12,043 bases of DNA from Ruminococcaceae bacterium UBA5397 (GCA_002411615.1 DHOF01000120.1:9577-21619); one strand, 5' to 3'; positions 1 to 7,232 are shown, counted from the first letter of the stretch. The notes: generated by a model not told the origin, from the letters alone. A program made the numbers and translations.

Positions 1-374
1 ATTCCAAAGAGAGCGGAAAATAGTTCCGAAGCTCCATCTGCAACTGCGCTTTGCTCATGAAAATCTCCTGCACTGGCGATAAAAACCGTCATTTTAATGA
101 TCTTGGAAATACGATTTAGGTCTCCAATACATTCTTGTGCATTCGCCAAAATATTCAGCGCACATTGCCGAGCCGCTTTTTTCCCATCTTCCAAGGAAAC
201 ATCTTTTCCCAGATGCCCCACAACTAATGGTTTTCCATCTTTTGCGCAGCCGGTACCAGAAGTATAAAGATAATTTTCTCCAAATACCGTCATCATATTA
301 TAACGTCCAATCGAAGAAGTGTGTTTTGGAATTTCCAAAGAAAGTTCCTCTATTTTTTTATAAATATCACTCAA
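1..374 (-). CDS. RidA (YjgF/YER057c/UK114) family protein, 3' end outside window
   Basis: This is the N-terminal ~124 residues of a RidA-type protein. RidA proteins are small trimeric enzymes that hydrolyse reactive enamines and imines, such as those released by PLP enzymes, to 2-oxoacids plus ammonia. The visible part carries a TSGTG-like strand, a GHLGKD segment, an EDGKKAARQCALNILA helix and a DLNRISKIIKMTVFIAS strand followed by VADGASELFSALFG, all typical of the family. The substrate-binding Arg usually lies further on and is outside the window. No ATG fits the N-terminus, so I chose TTG at 374, which has a GGGG Shine-Dalgarno core 8 bases upstream. A later ATG pair would delete about 28 residues. 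The gap to the upstream amidohydrolase gene is 25 bases, so it is the fifth gene of the minus-strand operon. In this setting it may remove an unstable enamine made by the neighbouring enzymes (inference). Family assignment is firm; substrate is unknown. Confidence 0.85.
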   Translation of the reverse strand, partial: MSDIYKKIEELSLEIPKHTSSIGRYNMMTVFGENYLYTSGTGCAKDGKPLVVGHLGKDVSLEDGKKAARQCALNILANAQECIGDLNRISKIIKMTVFIASAGDFHEQSAVADGASELFSALFG

Positions 375-399
375 TGTAATGGCCCCTTTTCAAGCGGGC

Positions 400-1188
400 T
401 CAGTCAGCAAAAGCTGCAGCCGCACGAGTATAAAGCCGCAAAAAATTCCCGCTGAACCATTTTTCAAGTTTTTGCGGATCAATTCCGCTGAGAAGCACCG
501 ACCCCAAACTGACCGCCGGATCATTCCACGGGCCATCTGTTCCATAAAGAGCCTTATCGGGATTTAATTCCTGATCCACCATGGTCAATGCCCCATAACG
601 CTTATTGACCGGACTGCAGAGATCATAATACAGATTCGGATAACGATTACAAAGTTCAATACATTTTCCGGTTCCAAGATCCATTGCACCATGGCCGATA
701 ATCAGCGGCGCTTCAGGATATTCTTTTGCAAGCTCCTCAAAGACGCTCAACCGATCTCCGCCAAAATAGGTATGGCTTAAAATCGGAATGTGATGTTCAC
801 TCGCATATCGGAACATTTTTTCATAATTTTTTCCATCAAGCGGATAATCTCCGGAAAGTTCCGGGTGAACTTTAAATCCAACAATTTCTTTATGAGAAAA
901 ATACTTTGGCACTTCTTCATCAAACAACTCCGGATAATTTGGATTTACCATATACTGCCCCAGAAAACGCCCGGGATGTCTGCGGCAAACGTCCAGCGTA
1001 TACTGATTTCCTCTAACCGGATCCCCTGAAATCGCCATATTGGAAGAAAAGACGACCGTATCCACGCCCAAACGATCCATATTATCAAGCATCTGATACT
1101 CATCATTATAAGGAAGGTAAAAATTCCAAATTGGTCCCATATGCGCATGAGAATCAATTACGCGATATTTTTTGCTTGCTTCCATCAT
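400..1188 (-). CDS. Amidohydrolase family (Amidohydro_2-like) metal-dependent hydrolase
   Basis: This 262-residue TIM-barrel enzyme belongs to the amidohydrolase superfamily, whose members include lactonases, hydrolases and non-oxidative decarboxylases. It carries a complete set of expected metal and catalytic residues: the N-terminal HxH at H14/H16 (DSHAHMG), K106 and H108 in GFKVHPE, H139 in ILSHTYFGGD, H166 in IIGHGAMD, and D218 in YGTDGPW near the C-terminus. There is no signal peptide, so it is probably cytoplasmic. Its start overlaps the stop of the preceding amidohydrolase-like gene in an ATGA junction, and an AGGAGG box lies 6 bases upstream inside that gene, so translation is probably coupled. 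An in-frame ATG directly follows the first one, so the start could shift by one codon. The substrate could be an amide, a lactone or a carboxylate to be decarboxylated; the sequence does not decide. Confidence 0.88.
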   Translation of the reverse strand: MMEASKKYRVIDSHAHMGPIWNFYLPYNDEYQMLDNMDRLGVDTVVFSSNMAISGDPVRGNQYTLDVCRRHPGRFLGQYMVNPNYPELFDEEVPKYFSHKEIVGFKVHPELSGDYPLDGKNYEKMFRYASEHHIPILSHTYFGGDRLSVFEELAKEYPEAPLIIGHGAMDLGTGKCIELCNRYPNLYYDLCSPVNKRYGALTMVDQELNPDKALYGTDGPWNDPAVSLGSVLLSGIDPQKLEKWFSGNFLRLYTRAAAAFAD

Positions 1189-2015
1189 AAATTCCCTCCT
1201 TTGATTGGCAATCCCATGATTCTGCGAGCATTATCTCCTGCAATTAACTTTTTCTCTTCAAATGACAAATTGGCAAATGTCACTTGGCCGACCATTGTTC
1301 CAATGGTGGAAACTGGAAATTTAGAACCAGCAATAAAGCGCTGTGCTCCAACCTGATTCACCATATATTCAAGCTCTCTGTGAACATCCAACCCAGAAGT
1401 TTGCACATACAGATTCTGGCATTCCCGTAAAAGTTTAATTAAAGTCCATGCCGTACGCTGAAATCCATCCGCCAAGATAATGTCCAATTTGGGAAAATCC
1501 TTTGCGACCTCATAAAGTTTTGGCCAATCCGGCTCATCACGGCGATTGGGAGAAAATTCAACAGTAATTGGAATATGCCGACGTTGGAATTCTTCAAAAT
1601 AATCTCCATAGAACCACTTTGTGAATGCATAACGTGTTGCTTTAGCCGGATTCCCCGTAGAAGACGGAAATAAGCGAACTGCTTTTATGCCCTCTTTTTC
1701 CATCTGATCCACATAGGCTTTCGGAGAACACCCCATTGCTTCTTCACTGGGAACTACAACCCATGTTGGAATCATTTCCGGGCGATCATCACCGATTTCC
1801 TCCATTAAAAGATTGTTGCCATAATTTGCTTCATATGCTTTCGCAAGCACATGATACGGAGCCGACTGTGCAATATGATTGCGGCGCAGTTCCTTTAAAA
1901 GCCGTTCTTTATCCATCCACACCCCTGTAAACGGAACCGGCGGGCGTCCAAAGCTAACTGCAAAGTCGAGAAACTCAAGTGCAGAAATTTTTTCGGTAAA
2001 ATTTTGTTCTACCAT
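1185..2015 (-). CDS. Amidohydrolase-fold protein lacking canonical metal ligands
   Basis: This 276-residue protein has the outline of an Amidohydro_2 TIM barrel: alternating strand and helix segments, KAVRLFPSS near 111-119, and a C-terminal IAGDNARRIMGL (259-269), a family hallmark. The usual metal ligands are not where they should be. The N-terminal HxH is replaced by a stretch around LDFAVSFG (16-23). The mid-barrel His is E153 in ITVEFS. The next His is D183 in LADG. The C-terminal catalytic Asp is S231 in AGSKFP. It directly precedes, and overlaps by 4 bases, an intact amidohydrolase gene. It may be a metal-free enzyme with altered chemistry or a non-catalytic partner of its neighbour (inference). 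The start is ATG with a GAGGTGAG-type ribosome site. The gap to the upstream enolase-superfamily gene is 59 bases. Fold assignment is fairly sure, function is not. Confidence 0.75.
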   Translation of the reverse strand: MVEQNFTEKISALEFLDFAVSFGRPPVPFTGVWMDKERLLKELRRNHIAQSAPYHVLAKAYEANYGNNLLMEEIGDDRPEMIPTWVVVPSEEAMGCSPKAYVDQMEKEGIKAVRLFPSSTGNPAKATRYAFTKWFYGDYFEEFQRRHIPITVEFSPNRRDEPDWPKLYEVAKDFPKLDIILADGFQRTAWTLIKLLRECQNLYVQTSGLDVHRELEYMVNQVGAQRFIAGSKFPVSTIGTMVGQVTFANLSFEEKKLIAGDNARRIMGLPIKGGNL

Positions 2016-2074
2016 TTCTGCTCACCTCTTTCTAATAATATAAAAAAGCATTTAAGCGAACGATTATTTATTCT

Positions 2075-3196
2075 TTAGGAGTCGGTTCTGTATTTTTCCA
2101 CCTTATCCCAATCGAGGCTGACTCCCAACCCCGGACGGTCTACTGCAAGAGCACAGCCATCCTCTACCGGCAAAGTCTCTTTGATTACATCATCTTCAAA
2201 ATAGAGATTGCCAATCACGTCACTAGGATGATCAATTCTTGGAGCAGCAAGGCCAAGCTGCAACTCGGCAGCAGTCCCGATTCCAAATTCCGGCATACTG
2301 CCAATACAAAATCCGACTCCGGCAATATCGCAGAGATTTGCAATCTGCATGGAACGATAAAGTCCACCTGATTCGCTGACATATACATTGAAAATATCAC
2401 CTGCATTTGCCCGCACTGCATCGAGTGCATCTGCCGGCTCCCAAATACTTTCATCTAGCATCAGTGGAATCGGGAACTTTGCCCGGATTCTAGAAAGCTT
2501 TTCAAGTTCTCTCGGTGCAAAAGGCTGCTCAATTGAGAGGACTCCCAAATCTGCCAGCTGATGAGCAACTTTAATGAGCATCTTTTCATCACGCCAACCC
2601 ATATTGGCATCTACACGGATTCCAAGCTTTGGCCCGAATTTTTCGCGGATTGCGCGAACTGCTTCTACATCGCCTTCAAAATCAATCCCGACTTTTACCT
2701 TTACCGTATGGAAACCAGCTTTTACATGCTGTTCTACCTGAGCGACGCGCTCTTCGACCGTCCCCATCGCGACTGAATGAGAAAGAGGAATCCGCTCCCT
2801 GCGTTTGCCGCCAAGCAACTGATAAACCGGTAATCCGGTAGATTTTCCGATTGCATCATACATAGCCATTTCGATGCCGGCTTTAAAGCAAAGTGCATTT
2901 CTGCTCCAAGCGATGGCTTTATCCATTTTCGCGATGGCTTCGGTGATACTGAAAACATCAAGTCCTATGACAGAATCAGCGAGCTTCTGCCCCATATCCC
3001 GCAAAAGACCACTTCCATAGGTATCCCAGATGGAAGAAACTTCACCAAGGCCACAAATTCCATTATCCGTATGCAGTAAAACAATGACTGCATCTCCAAA
3101 CGGATTATTTCCCAACGCCGTCTTCCAAACTTTTCCGCCCTTGGCACCGCGCTTTGGGATGCGAATTGGTATGTACTCAATTTTTTCGATCTTCAT
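2075..3196 (-). CDS. Mandelate racemase/muconate lactonizing enzyme family protein (enolase superfamily)
   Basis: At 373 residues this is a full-length member of the enolase superfamily, which abstracts a proton alpha to a carboxylate to give an Mg-stabilised enolate and then racemises, dehydrates or cycloisomerises. The N-terminal capping domain spans about 1-125 and the barrel follows. Visible motifs are KVKVG (K166/K168, the KxK base), RVDAN (D196), IEQP (E223) and LDES (D248/E249); D196, E223 and D248 fit the three metal ligands. In the MLE subgroup a second catalytic Lys sits on the strand ahead of the GG motif; here the aligned position in NVYVSESGG appears to be Y272, so the usual two-lysine chemistry is doubtful. 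Candidate roles are epimerase, dehydratase or cycloisomerase acting on the acid brought in by the adjacent transporter. The start is ATG with an AAAGGA site. It lies 44 bases downstream of the transporter gene with no terminator between. Confidence 0.88.
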   Translation of the reverse strand: MKIEKIEYIPIRIPKRGAKGGKVWKTALGNNPFGDAVIVLLHTDNGICGLGEVSSIWDTYGSGLLRDMGQKLADSVIGLDVFSITEAIAKMDKAIAWSRNALCFKAGIEMAMYDAIGKSTGLPVYQLLGGKRRERIPLSHSVAMGTVEERVAQVEQHVKAGFHTVKVKVGIDFEGDVEAVRAIREKFGPKLGIRVDANMGWRDEKMLIKVAHQLADLGVLSIEQPFAPRELEKLSRIRAKFPIPLMLDESIWEPADALDAVRANAGDIFNVYVSESGGLYRSMQIANLCDIAGVGFCIGSMPEFGIGTAAELQLGLAAPRIDHPSDVIGNLYFEDDVIKETLPVEDGCALAVDRPGLGVSLDWDKVEKYRTDS

Positions 3197-3240
3197 TTGA
3201 TTCCTTTCTTTCTCTTATAAATTGCTACGATGTTTTTGCT

Positions 3241-4800
3241 TTATAGATAAAGTCCGCCGCCAGGGCCCAAAGGCCATCCTGCCAGGAACCATACAGAGAA
3301 CAAAACGACCCAAGTCAATAGGTAAGATAATGTATATGGCATCAACAAAGACATTAAAGTACCCATGCCAGCCTTTTTGTCATAGGTTTTGACAAGCCCT
3401 AAAAGCATTGCAAAATAAGCCATAACCGGTGTGATCGCATTCGTAACGGAATCGCCCATGCGGTAAACCATCTGAGTCAATGCGGGACTGTACCCAAGCA
3501 TCATAAACATCGGCACAAGAATTGGGGCCAAAAGAGAATATTTTGCGTTTGCACTTGGCACAAAAAGATTGATTAACGCGCAAACAACAATCAGGATCAA
3601 CATCAAAGGCAACCCGCTGAGTCCGCTGTCACGAATGGCTGCCGCCCCATTTACCGCAAGGATTGATCCGAGGTTGCTGGTTGTAAACCACCCTGTAAAT
3701 TGTCCTGCAAAGAAGCAGAGAACGACAAACGGAGCCACATCACGGATTCCTTTTGCCATTGCTGCGCCCAGCGCTTTGCCGTCCGGAATTGTACCCGCAA
3801 CTTTACCGTAAACAATTCCCGGAATGCCAATTAAAAGAACCATTGTTGTTACAATCGAACCAAGCTGCATTTTCTGATTATTGAAAACATTGACGCCGCT
3901 TGCATTACATAGAAAGCCATACGGTGGAATAACCCCGATAACCAAAATAGCCAACATAATCAGAATTGAGATTCCACCGGCACGCATCCCATTTTTCTGT
4001 TCCGGCGTTGTTTGATAACTGGAAAGATCGACTGCTTTAATATCACTGTCGGAAAGATTTGGATCCCATTTCCCCATCCGAGGTTCCAAGACTTTTTCTG
4101 TTACAAATGTATTGACGACTGTTAATACAATACACGCAACTGCAATAAAATACCAGTTACAGGTCGGCAAAACCACTGCATTTGGATCAAGGATCGCTGC
4201 GGCAGCCTGAGAGGTTGCCGAAATTCTTGCGTCGGAAATGCCAATCAGAAGATTTGCTGCCAATCCGCAGCCGGTAGCCGCATAAGCACAGCACATTCCC
4301 ACAATCGGATTTCTGCCGACAGCTAAAAACAACATTGCTGCTAAAGGAGGCAGAATGACAAATCCGATATCAGACATAAAGTTTGAAGAAATCCCGAGAA
4401 AAATAATAATTGCGGTAAGCATTGTACCGCTTACCTTCATACCCATACGAATAAACAAAGAATCCAAAAAACCAGATTTATCTGCAATACCGACTGCAAT
4501 AAATAATGGCAGTGCAATCGCAAGCGGTGCAAAAGTGGACATGTTTTGATAACAGTTACTGATCATATATTGAAAGCCTGCCGGACTGAGCAAATTAAAA
4601 ACCGTAACCAGTTTCCCATCTGCCGGACTGATTGCAGTCCATCCGCAAAGTGAACCAATCCATGAAATAACCGCTACCAGGACAACCAACCAGATAAACA
4701 AAATGACAGGATCCGGCAGTTTATTACCGACTCTTTCTACTCCATCCAAAAACTTTGAACGCTTTATTAACTTAGGCTGCTGCTCCCCTGCTTTTCCCAT
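3241..4800 (-). CDS. AbgT family transporter
   Basis: This 519-residue inner-membrane protein has the length and many hydrophobic segments expected of AbgT carriers. The best-known members import p-aminobenzoyl-glutamate (E. coli AbgT) or export sulfonamides (MtrF/YdaH). A basic cytoplasmic N-terminus leads into FLDGVERVGNKLPDPVILFI, a typical family opening. Conserved re-entrant and core regions are visible: SNFMSDIGFVILPPLAAML, ATGCGLAANLLIGISDA, and near the C-terminus LFVPSANAKYSLLAPILVP followed by YRMGDSVTNAITPVMAYF. It is the first gene of a five-gene operon. The start is ATG with an AAGGAGG box 8 bases upstream. A promoter at 4969-4996 would give a leader of about 160 bases. Context suggests uptake of a carboxylated, perhaps amidated, growth substrate that the downstream enzymes break down. 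The family is certain; the cargo is inferred only from neighbours. Confidence 0.95.
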   Translation of the reverse strand: MGKAGEQQPKLIKRSKFLDGVERVGNKLPDPVILFIWLVVLVAVISWIGSLCGWTAISPADGKLVTVFNLLSPAGFQYMISNCYQNMSTFAPLAIALPLFIAVGIADKSGFLDSLFIRMGMKVSGTMLTAIIIFLGISSNFMSDIGFVILPPLAAMLFLAVGRNPIVGMCCAYAATGCGLAANLLIGISDARISATSQAAAAILDPNAVVLPTCNWYFIAVACIVLTVVNTFVTEKVLEPRMGKWDPNLSDSDIKAVDLSSYQTTPEQKNGMRAGGISILIMLAILVIGVIPPYGFLCNASGVNVFNNQKMQLGSIVTTMVLLIGIPGIVYGKVAGTIPDGKALGAAMAKGIRDVAPFVVLCFFAGQFTGWFTTSNLGSILAVNGAAAIRDSGLSGLPLMLILIVVCALINLFVPSANAKYSLLAPILVPMFMMLGYSPALTQMVYRMGDSVTNAITPVMAYFAMLLGLVKTYDKKAGMGTLMSLLMPYTLSYLLTWVVLFSVWFLAGWPLGPGGGLYL

Positions 4801-4896
4801 GAATAATTCCTCCTTCTAATTTTGGAATCGCTCCCCAAGGTCCGCACACCAACTAAATTTAATCTGTCTCTTCATTCCACCTTTCTTTTATAATTT

Positions 4897-4908
4897 CGAT
4901 TGCAATCG
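4897..4908. promoter_or_regulatory. Perfect 12-bp palindrome in the transporter leader (candidate operator)
   Basis: The sequence CGATTGCAATCG is a perfect dyad located between the transporter promoter and its start codon, about 55-65 bases downstream of the predicted transcription start. A protein bound here could act as a roadblock repressor. A related stretch, TGCAATCCGGCTAATT, occurs at 6194-6209 in the leader of the divergent operon. There is no direct evidence of binding. Confidence 0.3.
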
Positions 4909-4968
4909 GCCAAATTCTTACATAATGTTTTTCTTTCAAACTAATTGTAAGTTTTGTCTTATGCCCTT

Positions 4969-4996
4969 ATTATAAAAGCCTTTTTTCAAAAGTCAA
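4969..4996 (-). promoter_or_regulatory. Sigma-A-type promoter for the transporter/amidohydrolase operon
   Basis: On the minus strand a TTGACT -35 box (4991-4996) is followed after 16 bases by a perfect TATAAT -10 box (4969-4974). Transcription would start near 4962, leaving a leader of about 160 bases before the AbgT start codon. The -35 box lies inside a 16-base motif that is nearly repeated in the divergent control region at 6110-6125, so it could be a target of a shared regulator. Confidence 0.7.
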
Positions 4997-5158
4997 CAAA
5001 AACCATGCTTTATTACTGCATAAACTATTTCTTTTTTGTTTGTGCGATTTGCTTAATTTTTAAATAAAATTGGGGCTGTAATTAAAAATATTGACTAATC
5101 TTACGATATTGTTGACTTTTCTTTTCGAATTTTAAAAGTTTTAAATTCATTCTTTACG

Positions 5159-5214
5159 AAAAAACTCCGAAGAATAGTTGCCCTTGGTGAAAGGGCAACT
5201 ATTCTTCGGAGTTT
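5159..5214 (-). terminator. Intrinsic terminator of the PAS-HTH regulator gene (24-bp perfect stem)
   Basis: Two perfectly complementary 24-base arms (5162-5185 and 5191-5214) flank a 5-base loop, GGTGA. On the minus strand the hairpin is followed by a run of six T residues (the A tract at 5159-5164, which overlaps the outer stem). It begins 22 bases after the regulator stop codon. The stem is unusually long and perfect for a simple terminator, and it should also insulate the downstream transporter promoter from read-through. Confidence 0.9.
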
Positions 5215-5236
5215 CATGCTGTCATATTAATAAATC

Positions 5237-5923
5237 TTATTCTTTTGGTGTATTTTGCTGATCTTTTTGTTTTGCCTCTTCCAAATAGTTATAAAGTGTA
5301 AATTTAGAAATCTGGAATGCCTGACACAATTCCACGTTTGCTTTCGAGATTTTAAAGACTCCTTTTTTGTTCAAATAGCTAAGTGCCCGAATTTTTTCAT
5401 TTCGATCCATCATGGACATTGGCTTTCCAATCTCTTGTTCGCAGTGACTAATGTAATAGTGCAGCACATCGTCTACATTTTCAAAGCCAACTTCTTCCTC
5501 CGATATGGAACCGGAATCATTTCCATTTGGTACAAAACCACGCAACATATTTTGGGACAAAATCAAATCTGTTACATCAAGATTTACGCATACAGAACCA
5601 ATAATCTGATCCTTCTCATCATTAACCAAAGTTGTACAAGATTTAAAAATATGTCCCGAACGGTTGCCTGTTCCGTTAAAAAAATAGATTCGACTGTCAT
5701 GATATTTTTCAATATCATCCCCACAATGAGCAATCATTCCTCCGCGCGGAGAACCACCTACCGAACGTCCGCTTACAGAACCGTTAATGATATGCACAAT
5801 GGAATGATCAAATCCTTCTCGAAAATCATGGATAATAATTTCACATTTTTCCCCCATGAATTTTTGAATCCCTTCTGCAAAACGAATAAAAAAATCAAAG
5901 TCAATGTTCTCTGAAATTTTCAT
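5237..5923 (-). CDS. YheO/DauR-type transcriptional regulator (PAS-like domain plus HTH)
   Basis: This 228-residue protein has the two-part layout of the YheO/DauR group. An N-terminal PAS-like sensor domain (about 7-120) begins with the signature CEIIIHDF (27-34) and includes the NRSGHIFKS and IGSVCVNLDVTDL strands. A C-terminal helix-turn-helix (about 175-218) shows KGVFKISKANVELCQ and ISKFTLYNYLEEA. A short acidic, Ser/Asn-rich linker joins them. DauR represses D-arginine catabolism in Pseudomonas, and relatives often sit beside amino-acid or enamine-related genes; the ligand here is unknown. It is transcribed alone, divergently from the CoA-transferase/oxidoreductase operon and in the same direction as the transporter operon, so it is the best candidate regulator of both (inference). 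The start is ATG with a GGTGGG site 5 bases upstream. A strong hairpin ends the unit. Confidence 0.9.
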   Translation of the reverse strand: MKISENIDFDFFIRFAEGIQKFMGEKCEIIIHDFREGFDHSIVHIINGSVSGRSVGGSPRGGMIAHCGDDIEKYHDSRIYFFNGTGNRSGHIFKSCTTLVNDEKDQIIGSVCVNLDVTDLILSQNMLRGFVPNGNDSGSISEEEVGFENVDDVLHYYISHCEQEIGKPMSMMDRNEKIRALSYLNKKGVFKISKANVELCQAFQISKFTLYNYLEEAKQKDQQNTPKE

Positions 5924-6008
5924 AAAATCCCACCGTCTTTCTGCACAGAAATTTTTTGATATTTTTTAAATTTCATGAAAATAATGAATTAATCTGAATA
6001 TATTTTTG

Positions 6009-6037
6009 ATTATAGAACAAATAGTTTGATTTGTCTA
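6009..6037 (-). promoter_or_regulatory. Promoter of the PAS-HTH regulator gene
   Basis: On the minus strand TAGACA (6032-6037), a 17-base spacer and a perfect TATAAT (6009-6014) form a good sigma-A-type promoter. Transcription would begin about 80 bases before the regulator start codon. An AATAG/CTATT inverted pair (6020-6024 and 6035-6039) spans the spacer and -35 box and could be an autoregulatory operator; that part is weak. Confidence 0.65.
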
Positions 6038-6148
6038 TTGCTTTTAAAAAATAGATTTTAAGTGACAGCGTTTTTGCTTTAGCATTTATAAAGATTTGAT
6101 GAATTCTCCGTTTTTGCTGACATTTTGGCGCATGTTATTAAAATTGAA

Positions 6149-6177
6149 TTGACAGAAAGAATGGCTGCAGATATAGT
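6149..6177 (+). promoter_or_regulatory. Promoter of the CoA-transferase/oxidoreductase operon
   Basis: A consensus TTGACA -35 box (6149-6154), a 17-base spacer and a TATAGT -10 box (6172-6177) give a strong sigma-A-type promoter. The predicted start near 6184 leaves a leader of about 55 bases. The leader includes TGCAATCCGGCTAATT (6194-6209), which resembles the palindrome region in the transporter leader. Confidence 0.75.
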
Positions 6178-6236
6178 GCGAAGTGAACGAAGATGCAATC
6201 CGGCTAATTATTCTAAATAAATTATCGTGAAAAGAT

Positions 6237-7232
6237 GTGATGCTTTTGTACAGTAGTAATAATAAAGTTTGTTCTCTTTCGGAGGCTGTTTCTACTTACG
6301 TACACTCCGGCGACCATATGGCATTTGGCGGTTTTACCACCGGTCGAAAACCGCTTGCTGCTGTTTGTGAAATTTTACGGCAGGGACAGACCAATCTGAT
6401 CGGCGAAGGCGGTCCGGCCGGCAGTGACTGGGATATGCTGATCGGCGCCGGAAGAGTAAAGGCTTACATAAACTGTTATACTGCAAACCCTCGTTTTTCC
6501 AATGTAAGCCGCCGATTTCGTGCAGCGATCCAAGACGGATCCATTCTCTTTGAAGATTACTCTCAAGATGCGCAGATGACCATGTTCCATGCAGCAGCAA
6601 TGGGTCTGCCCTACGTTCCCGTTCGCATGATGCTTGGCTCCGGTATGGAAAAAGAATGGGGTCTCTCCGAAGAAGAGCGAAAAAGAATTGATAAACTACC
6701 AAATCAAAAATTTTTAATTCAGCAAAATCCTTTTAAGCCAGAAGAAAAACTCCTTTTGCTGCCGGTTCCACGGTTGGATACCGCAATCATTCACGCACAG
6801 ATTGCCTCTCCTGACGGCACCTGCCGCCTTTTGAGCGATCCTTTTCAAGATGTTGATTTGGCATTTGCCGCAAAGAATACGATTGTTACCTGTGAAGAAC
6901 TGGTCTCAAACGAATGGATTCGCCGCGAACCGGAAAAGAATACAATTCCCGGCATTACCATAAGCGCAGTCGTTCATCTTCCTTATGGAGGGCATCCCTC
7001 TCAGGTTTATAGCTACTATGATTACGACAAAGAATTTTATCTTGAATATGATCGTGCTGGAAAATCCGACGAAGCATTTCAGCAATTTTTGAAAGAATGG
7101 GTCTATGGGGTCAAAAATCATGCTGAATACCTGGAAAAACTGGGCGTTAACCGATTGCTTAGCCTAAAGAATGTTCCGGGATATGGATTTCATGTCCTTG
7201 ACGAGACTATTGCAGAGGAGGAGAGCAAATGA
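6237..7232 (+). CDS. Family I CoA-transferase, subunit A (glutaconate-CoA-transferase-like)
   Basis: This 331-residue protein is the alpha subunit of a two-chain family I CoA-transferase, which moves CoA between carboxylic acids. The N-terminal SGDHMAFGGFTTGRKPLAAV (24-43) matches the family's first strand and glycine turn. LIGEGGPAGSDWDMLIGAGRV follows, and later segments such as TAIIHAQIASPDGTCRL (about 186-200) and FAAKNTIVTCEELV are typical. The catalytic Glu of this family lies on the partner subunit. The closest type is glutaconate CoA-transferase or a short dicarboxylate/aromatic acid relative, but specificity cannot be read. The start is GTG at 6237 or the adjacent ATG at 6240; the upstream site (GAAAAG) is weak for so strong a promoter, which makes the exact start uncertain. 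It is the first gene of a seven-gene plus-strand operon and overlaps subunit B by 4 bases. Confidence 0.88.
   Translation: MMLLYSSNNKVCSLSEAVSTYVHSGDHMAFGGFTTGRKPLAAVCEILRQGQTNLIGEGGPAGSDWDMLIGAGRVKAYINCYTANPRFSNVSRRFRAAIQDGSILFEDYSQDAQMTMFHAAAMGLPYVPVRMMLGSGMEKEWGLSEEERKRIDKLPNQKFLIQQNPFKPEEKLLLLPVPRLDTAIIHAQIASPDGTCRLLSDPFQDVDLAFAAKNTIVTCEELVSNEWIRREPEKNTIPGITISAVVHLPYGGHPSQVYSYYDYDKEFYLEYDRAGKSDEAFQQFLKEWVYGVKNHAEYLEKLGVNRLLSLKNVPGYGFHVLDETIAEEESK

Larger units (their letters stand above)
4801..5158. other. Non-coding AT-rich region upstream of the transporter operon
   Basis: No convincing gene is present in these ~360 bases. The part nearest 4801 is the leader of the transporter mRNA and holds the palindrome at 4897-4908 and a loose inverted pair CTTACA/TGTAAG (4918-4923 and 4946-4951). 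The middle holds the operon promoter. The part toward 5158 is AT-rich with two TTGACT boxes on the plus strand (around 5092 and 5112) but no matching -10 box, and it lies downstream of the regulator's terminator. I recognise no known riboswitch in the leader. Confidence 0.6.
5924..6236. other. Divergent intergenic control region
   Basis: These 313 bases hold no gene. They contain promoters facing both ways (6009-6037 minus, 6149-6177 plus) separated by about 110 bases. That gap contains a direct repeat of CGTTTTTGCT at 6069-6078 and 6109-6118, spaced 40 bases start to start, close to four helical turns. A perfect 10-base palindrome TTTCATGAAA lies at 5971-5980 in the regulator leader. The arrangement is what one would expect of a control region bound by the adjacent regulator. 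Confidence 0.6.

Noticed and set aside
137..379. Plus-strand reading frame over the RidA gene
   Set aside because: The minus-strand translation gives a clear RidA protein; the plus-strand product has no family features.
5088..5120. Two plus-strand TTGACT boxes as possible promoters
   Set aside because: Neither has a -10 box at proper spacing, and they would fire into the 3' end of the opposing regulator gene.
5255..5914. Long plus-strand reading frame (219 codons) antisense to the PAS-HTH regulator
   Set aside because: It mirrors the regulator gene, has no recognisable domain and looks like a translation of the complementary strand, while the minus-strand protein has clear family motifs.
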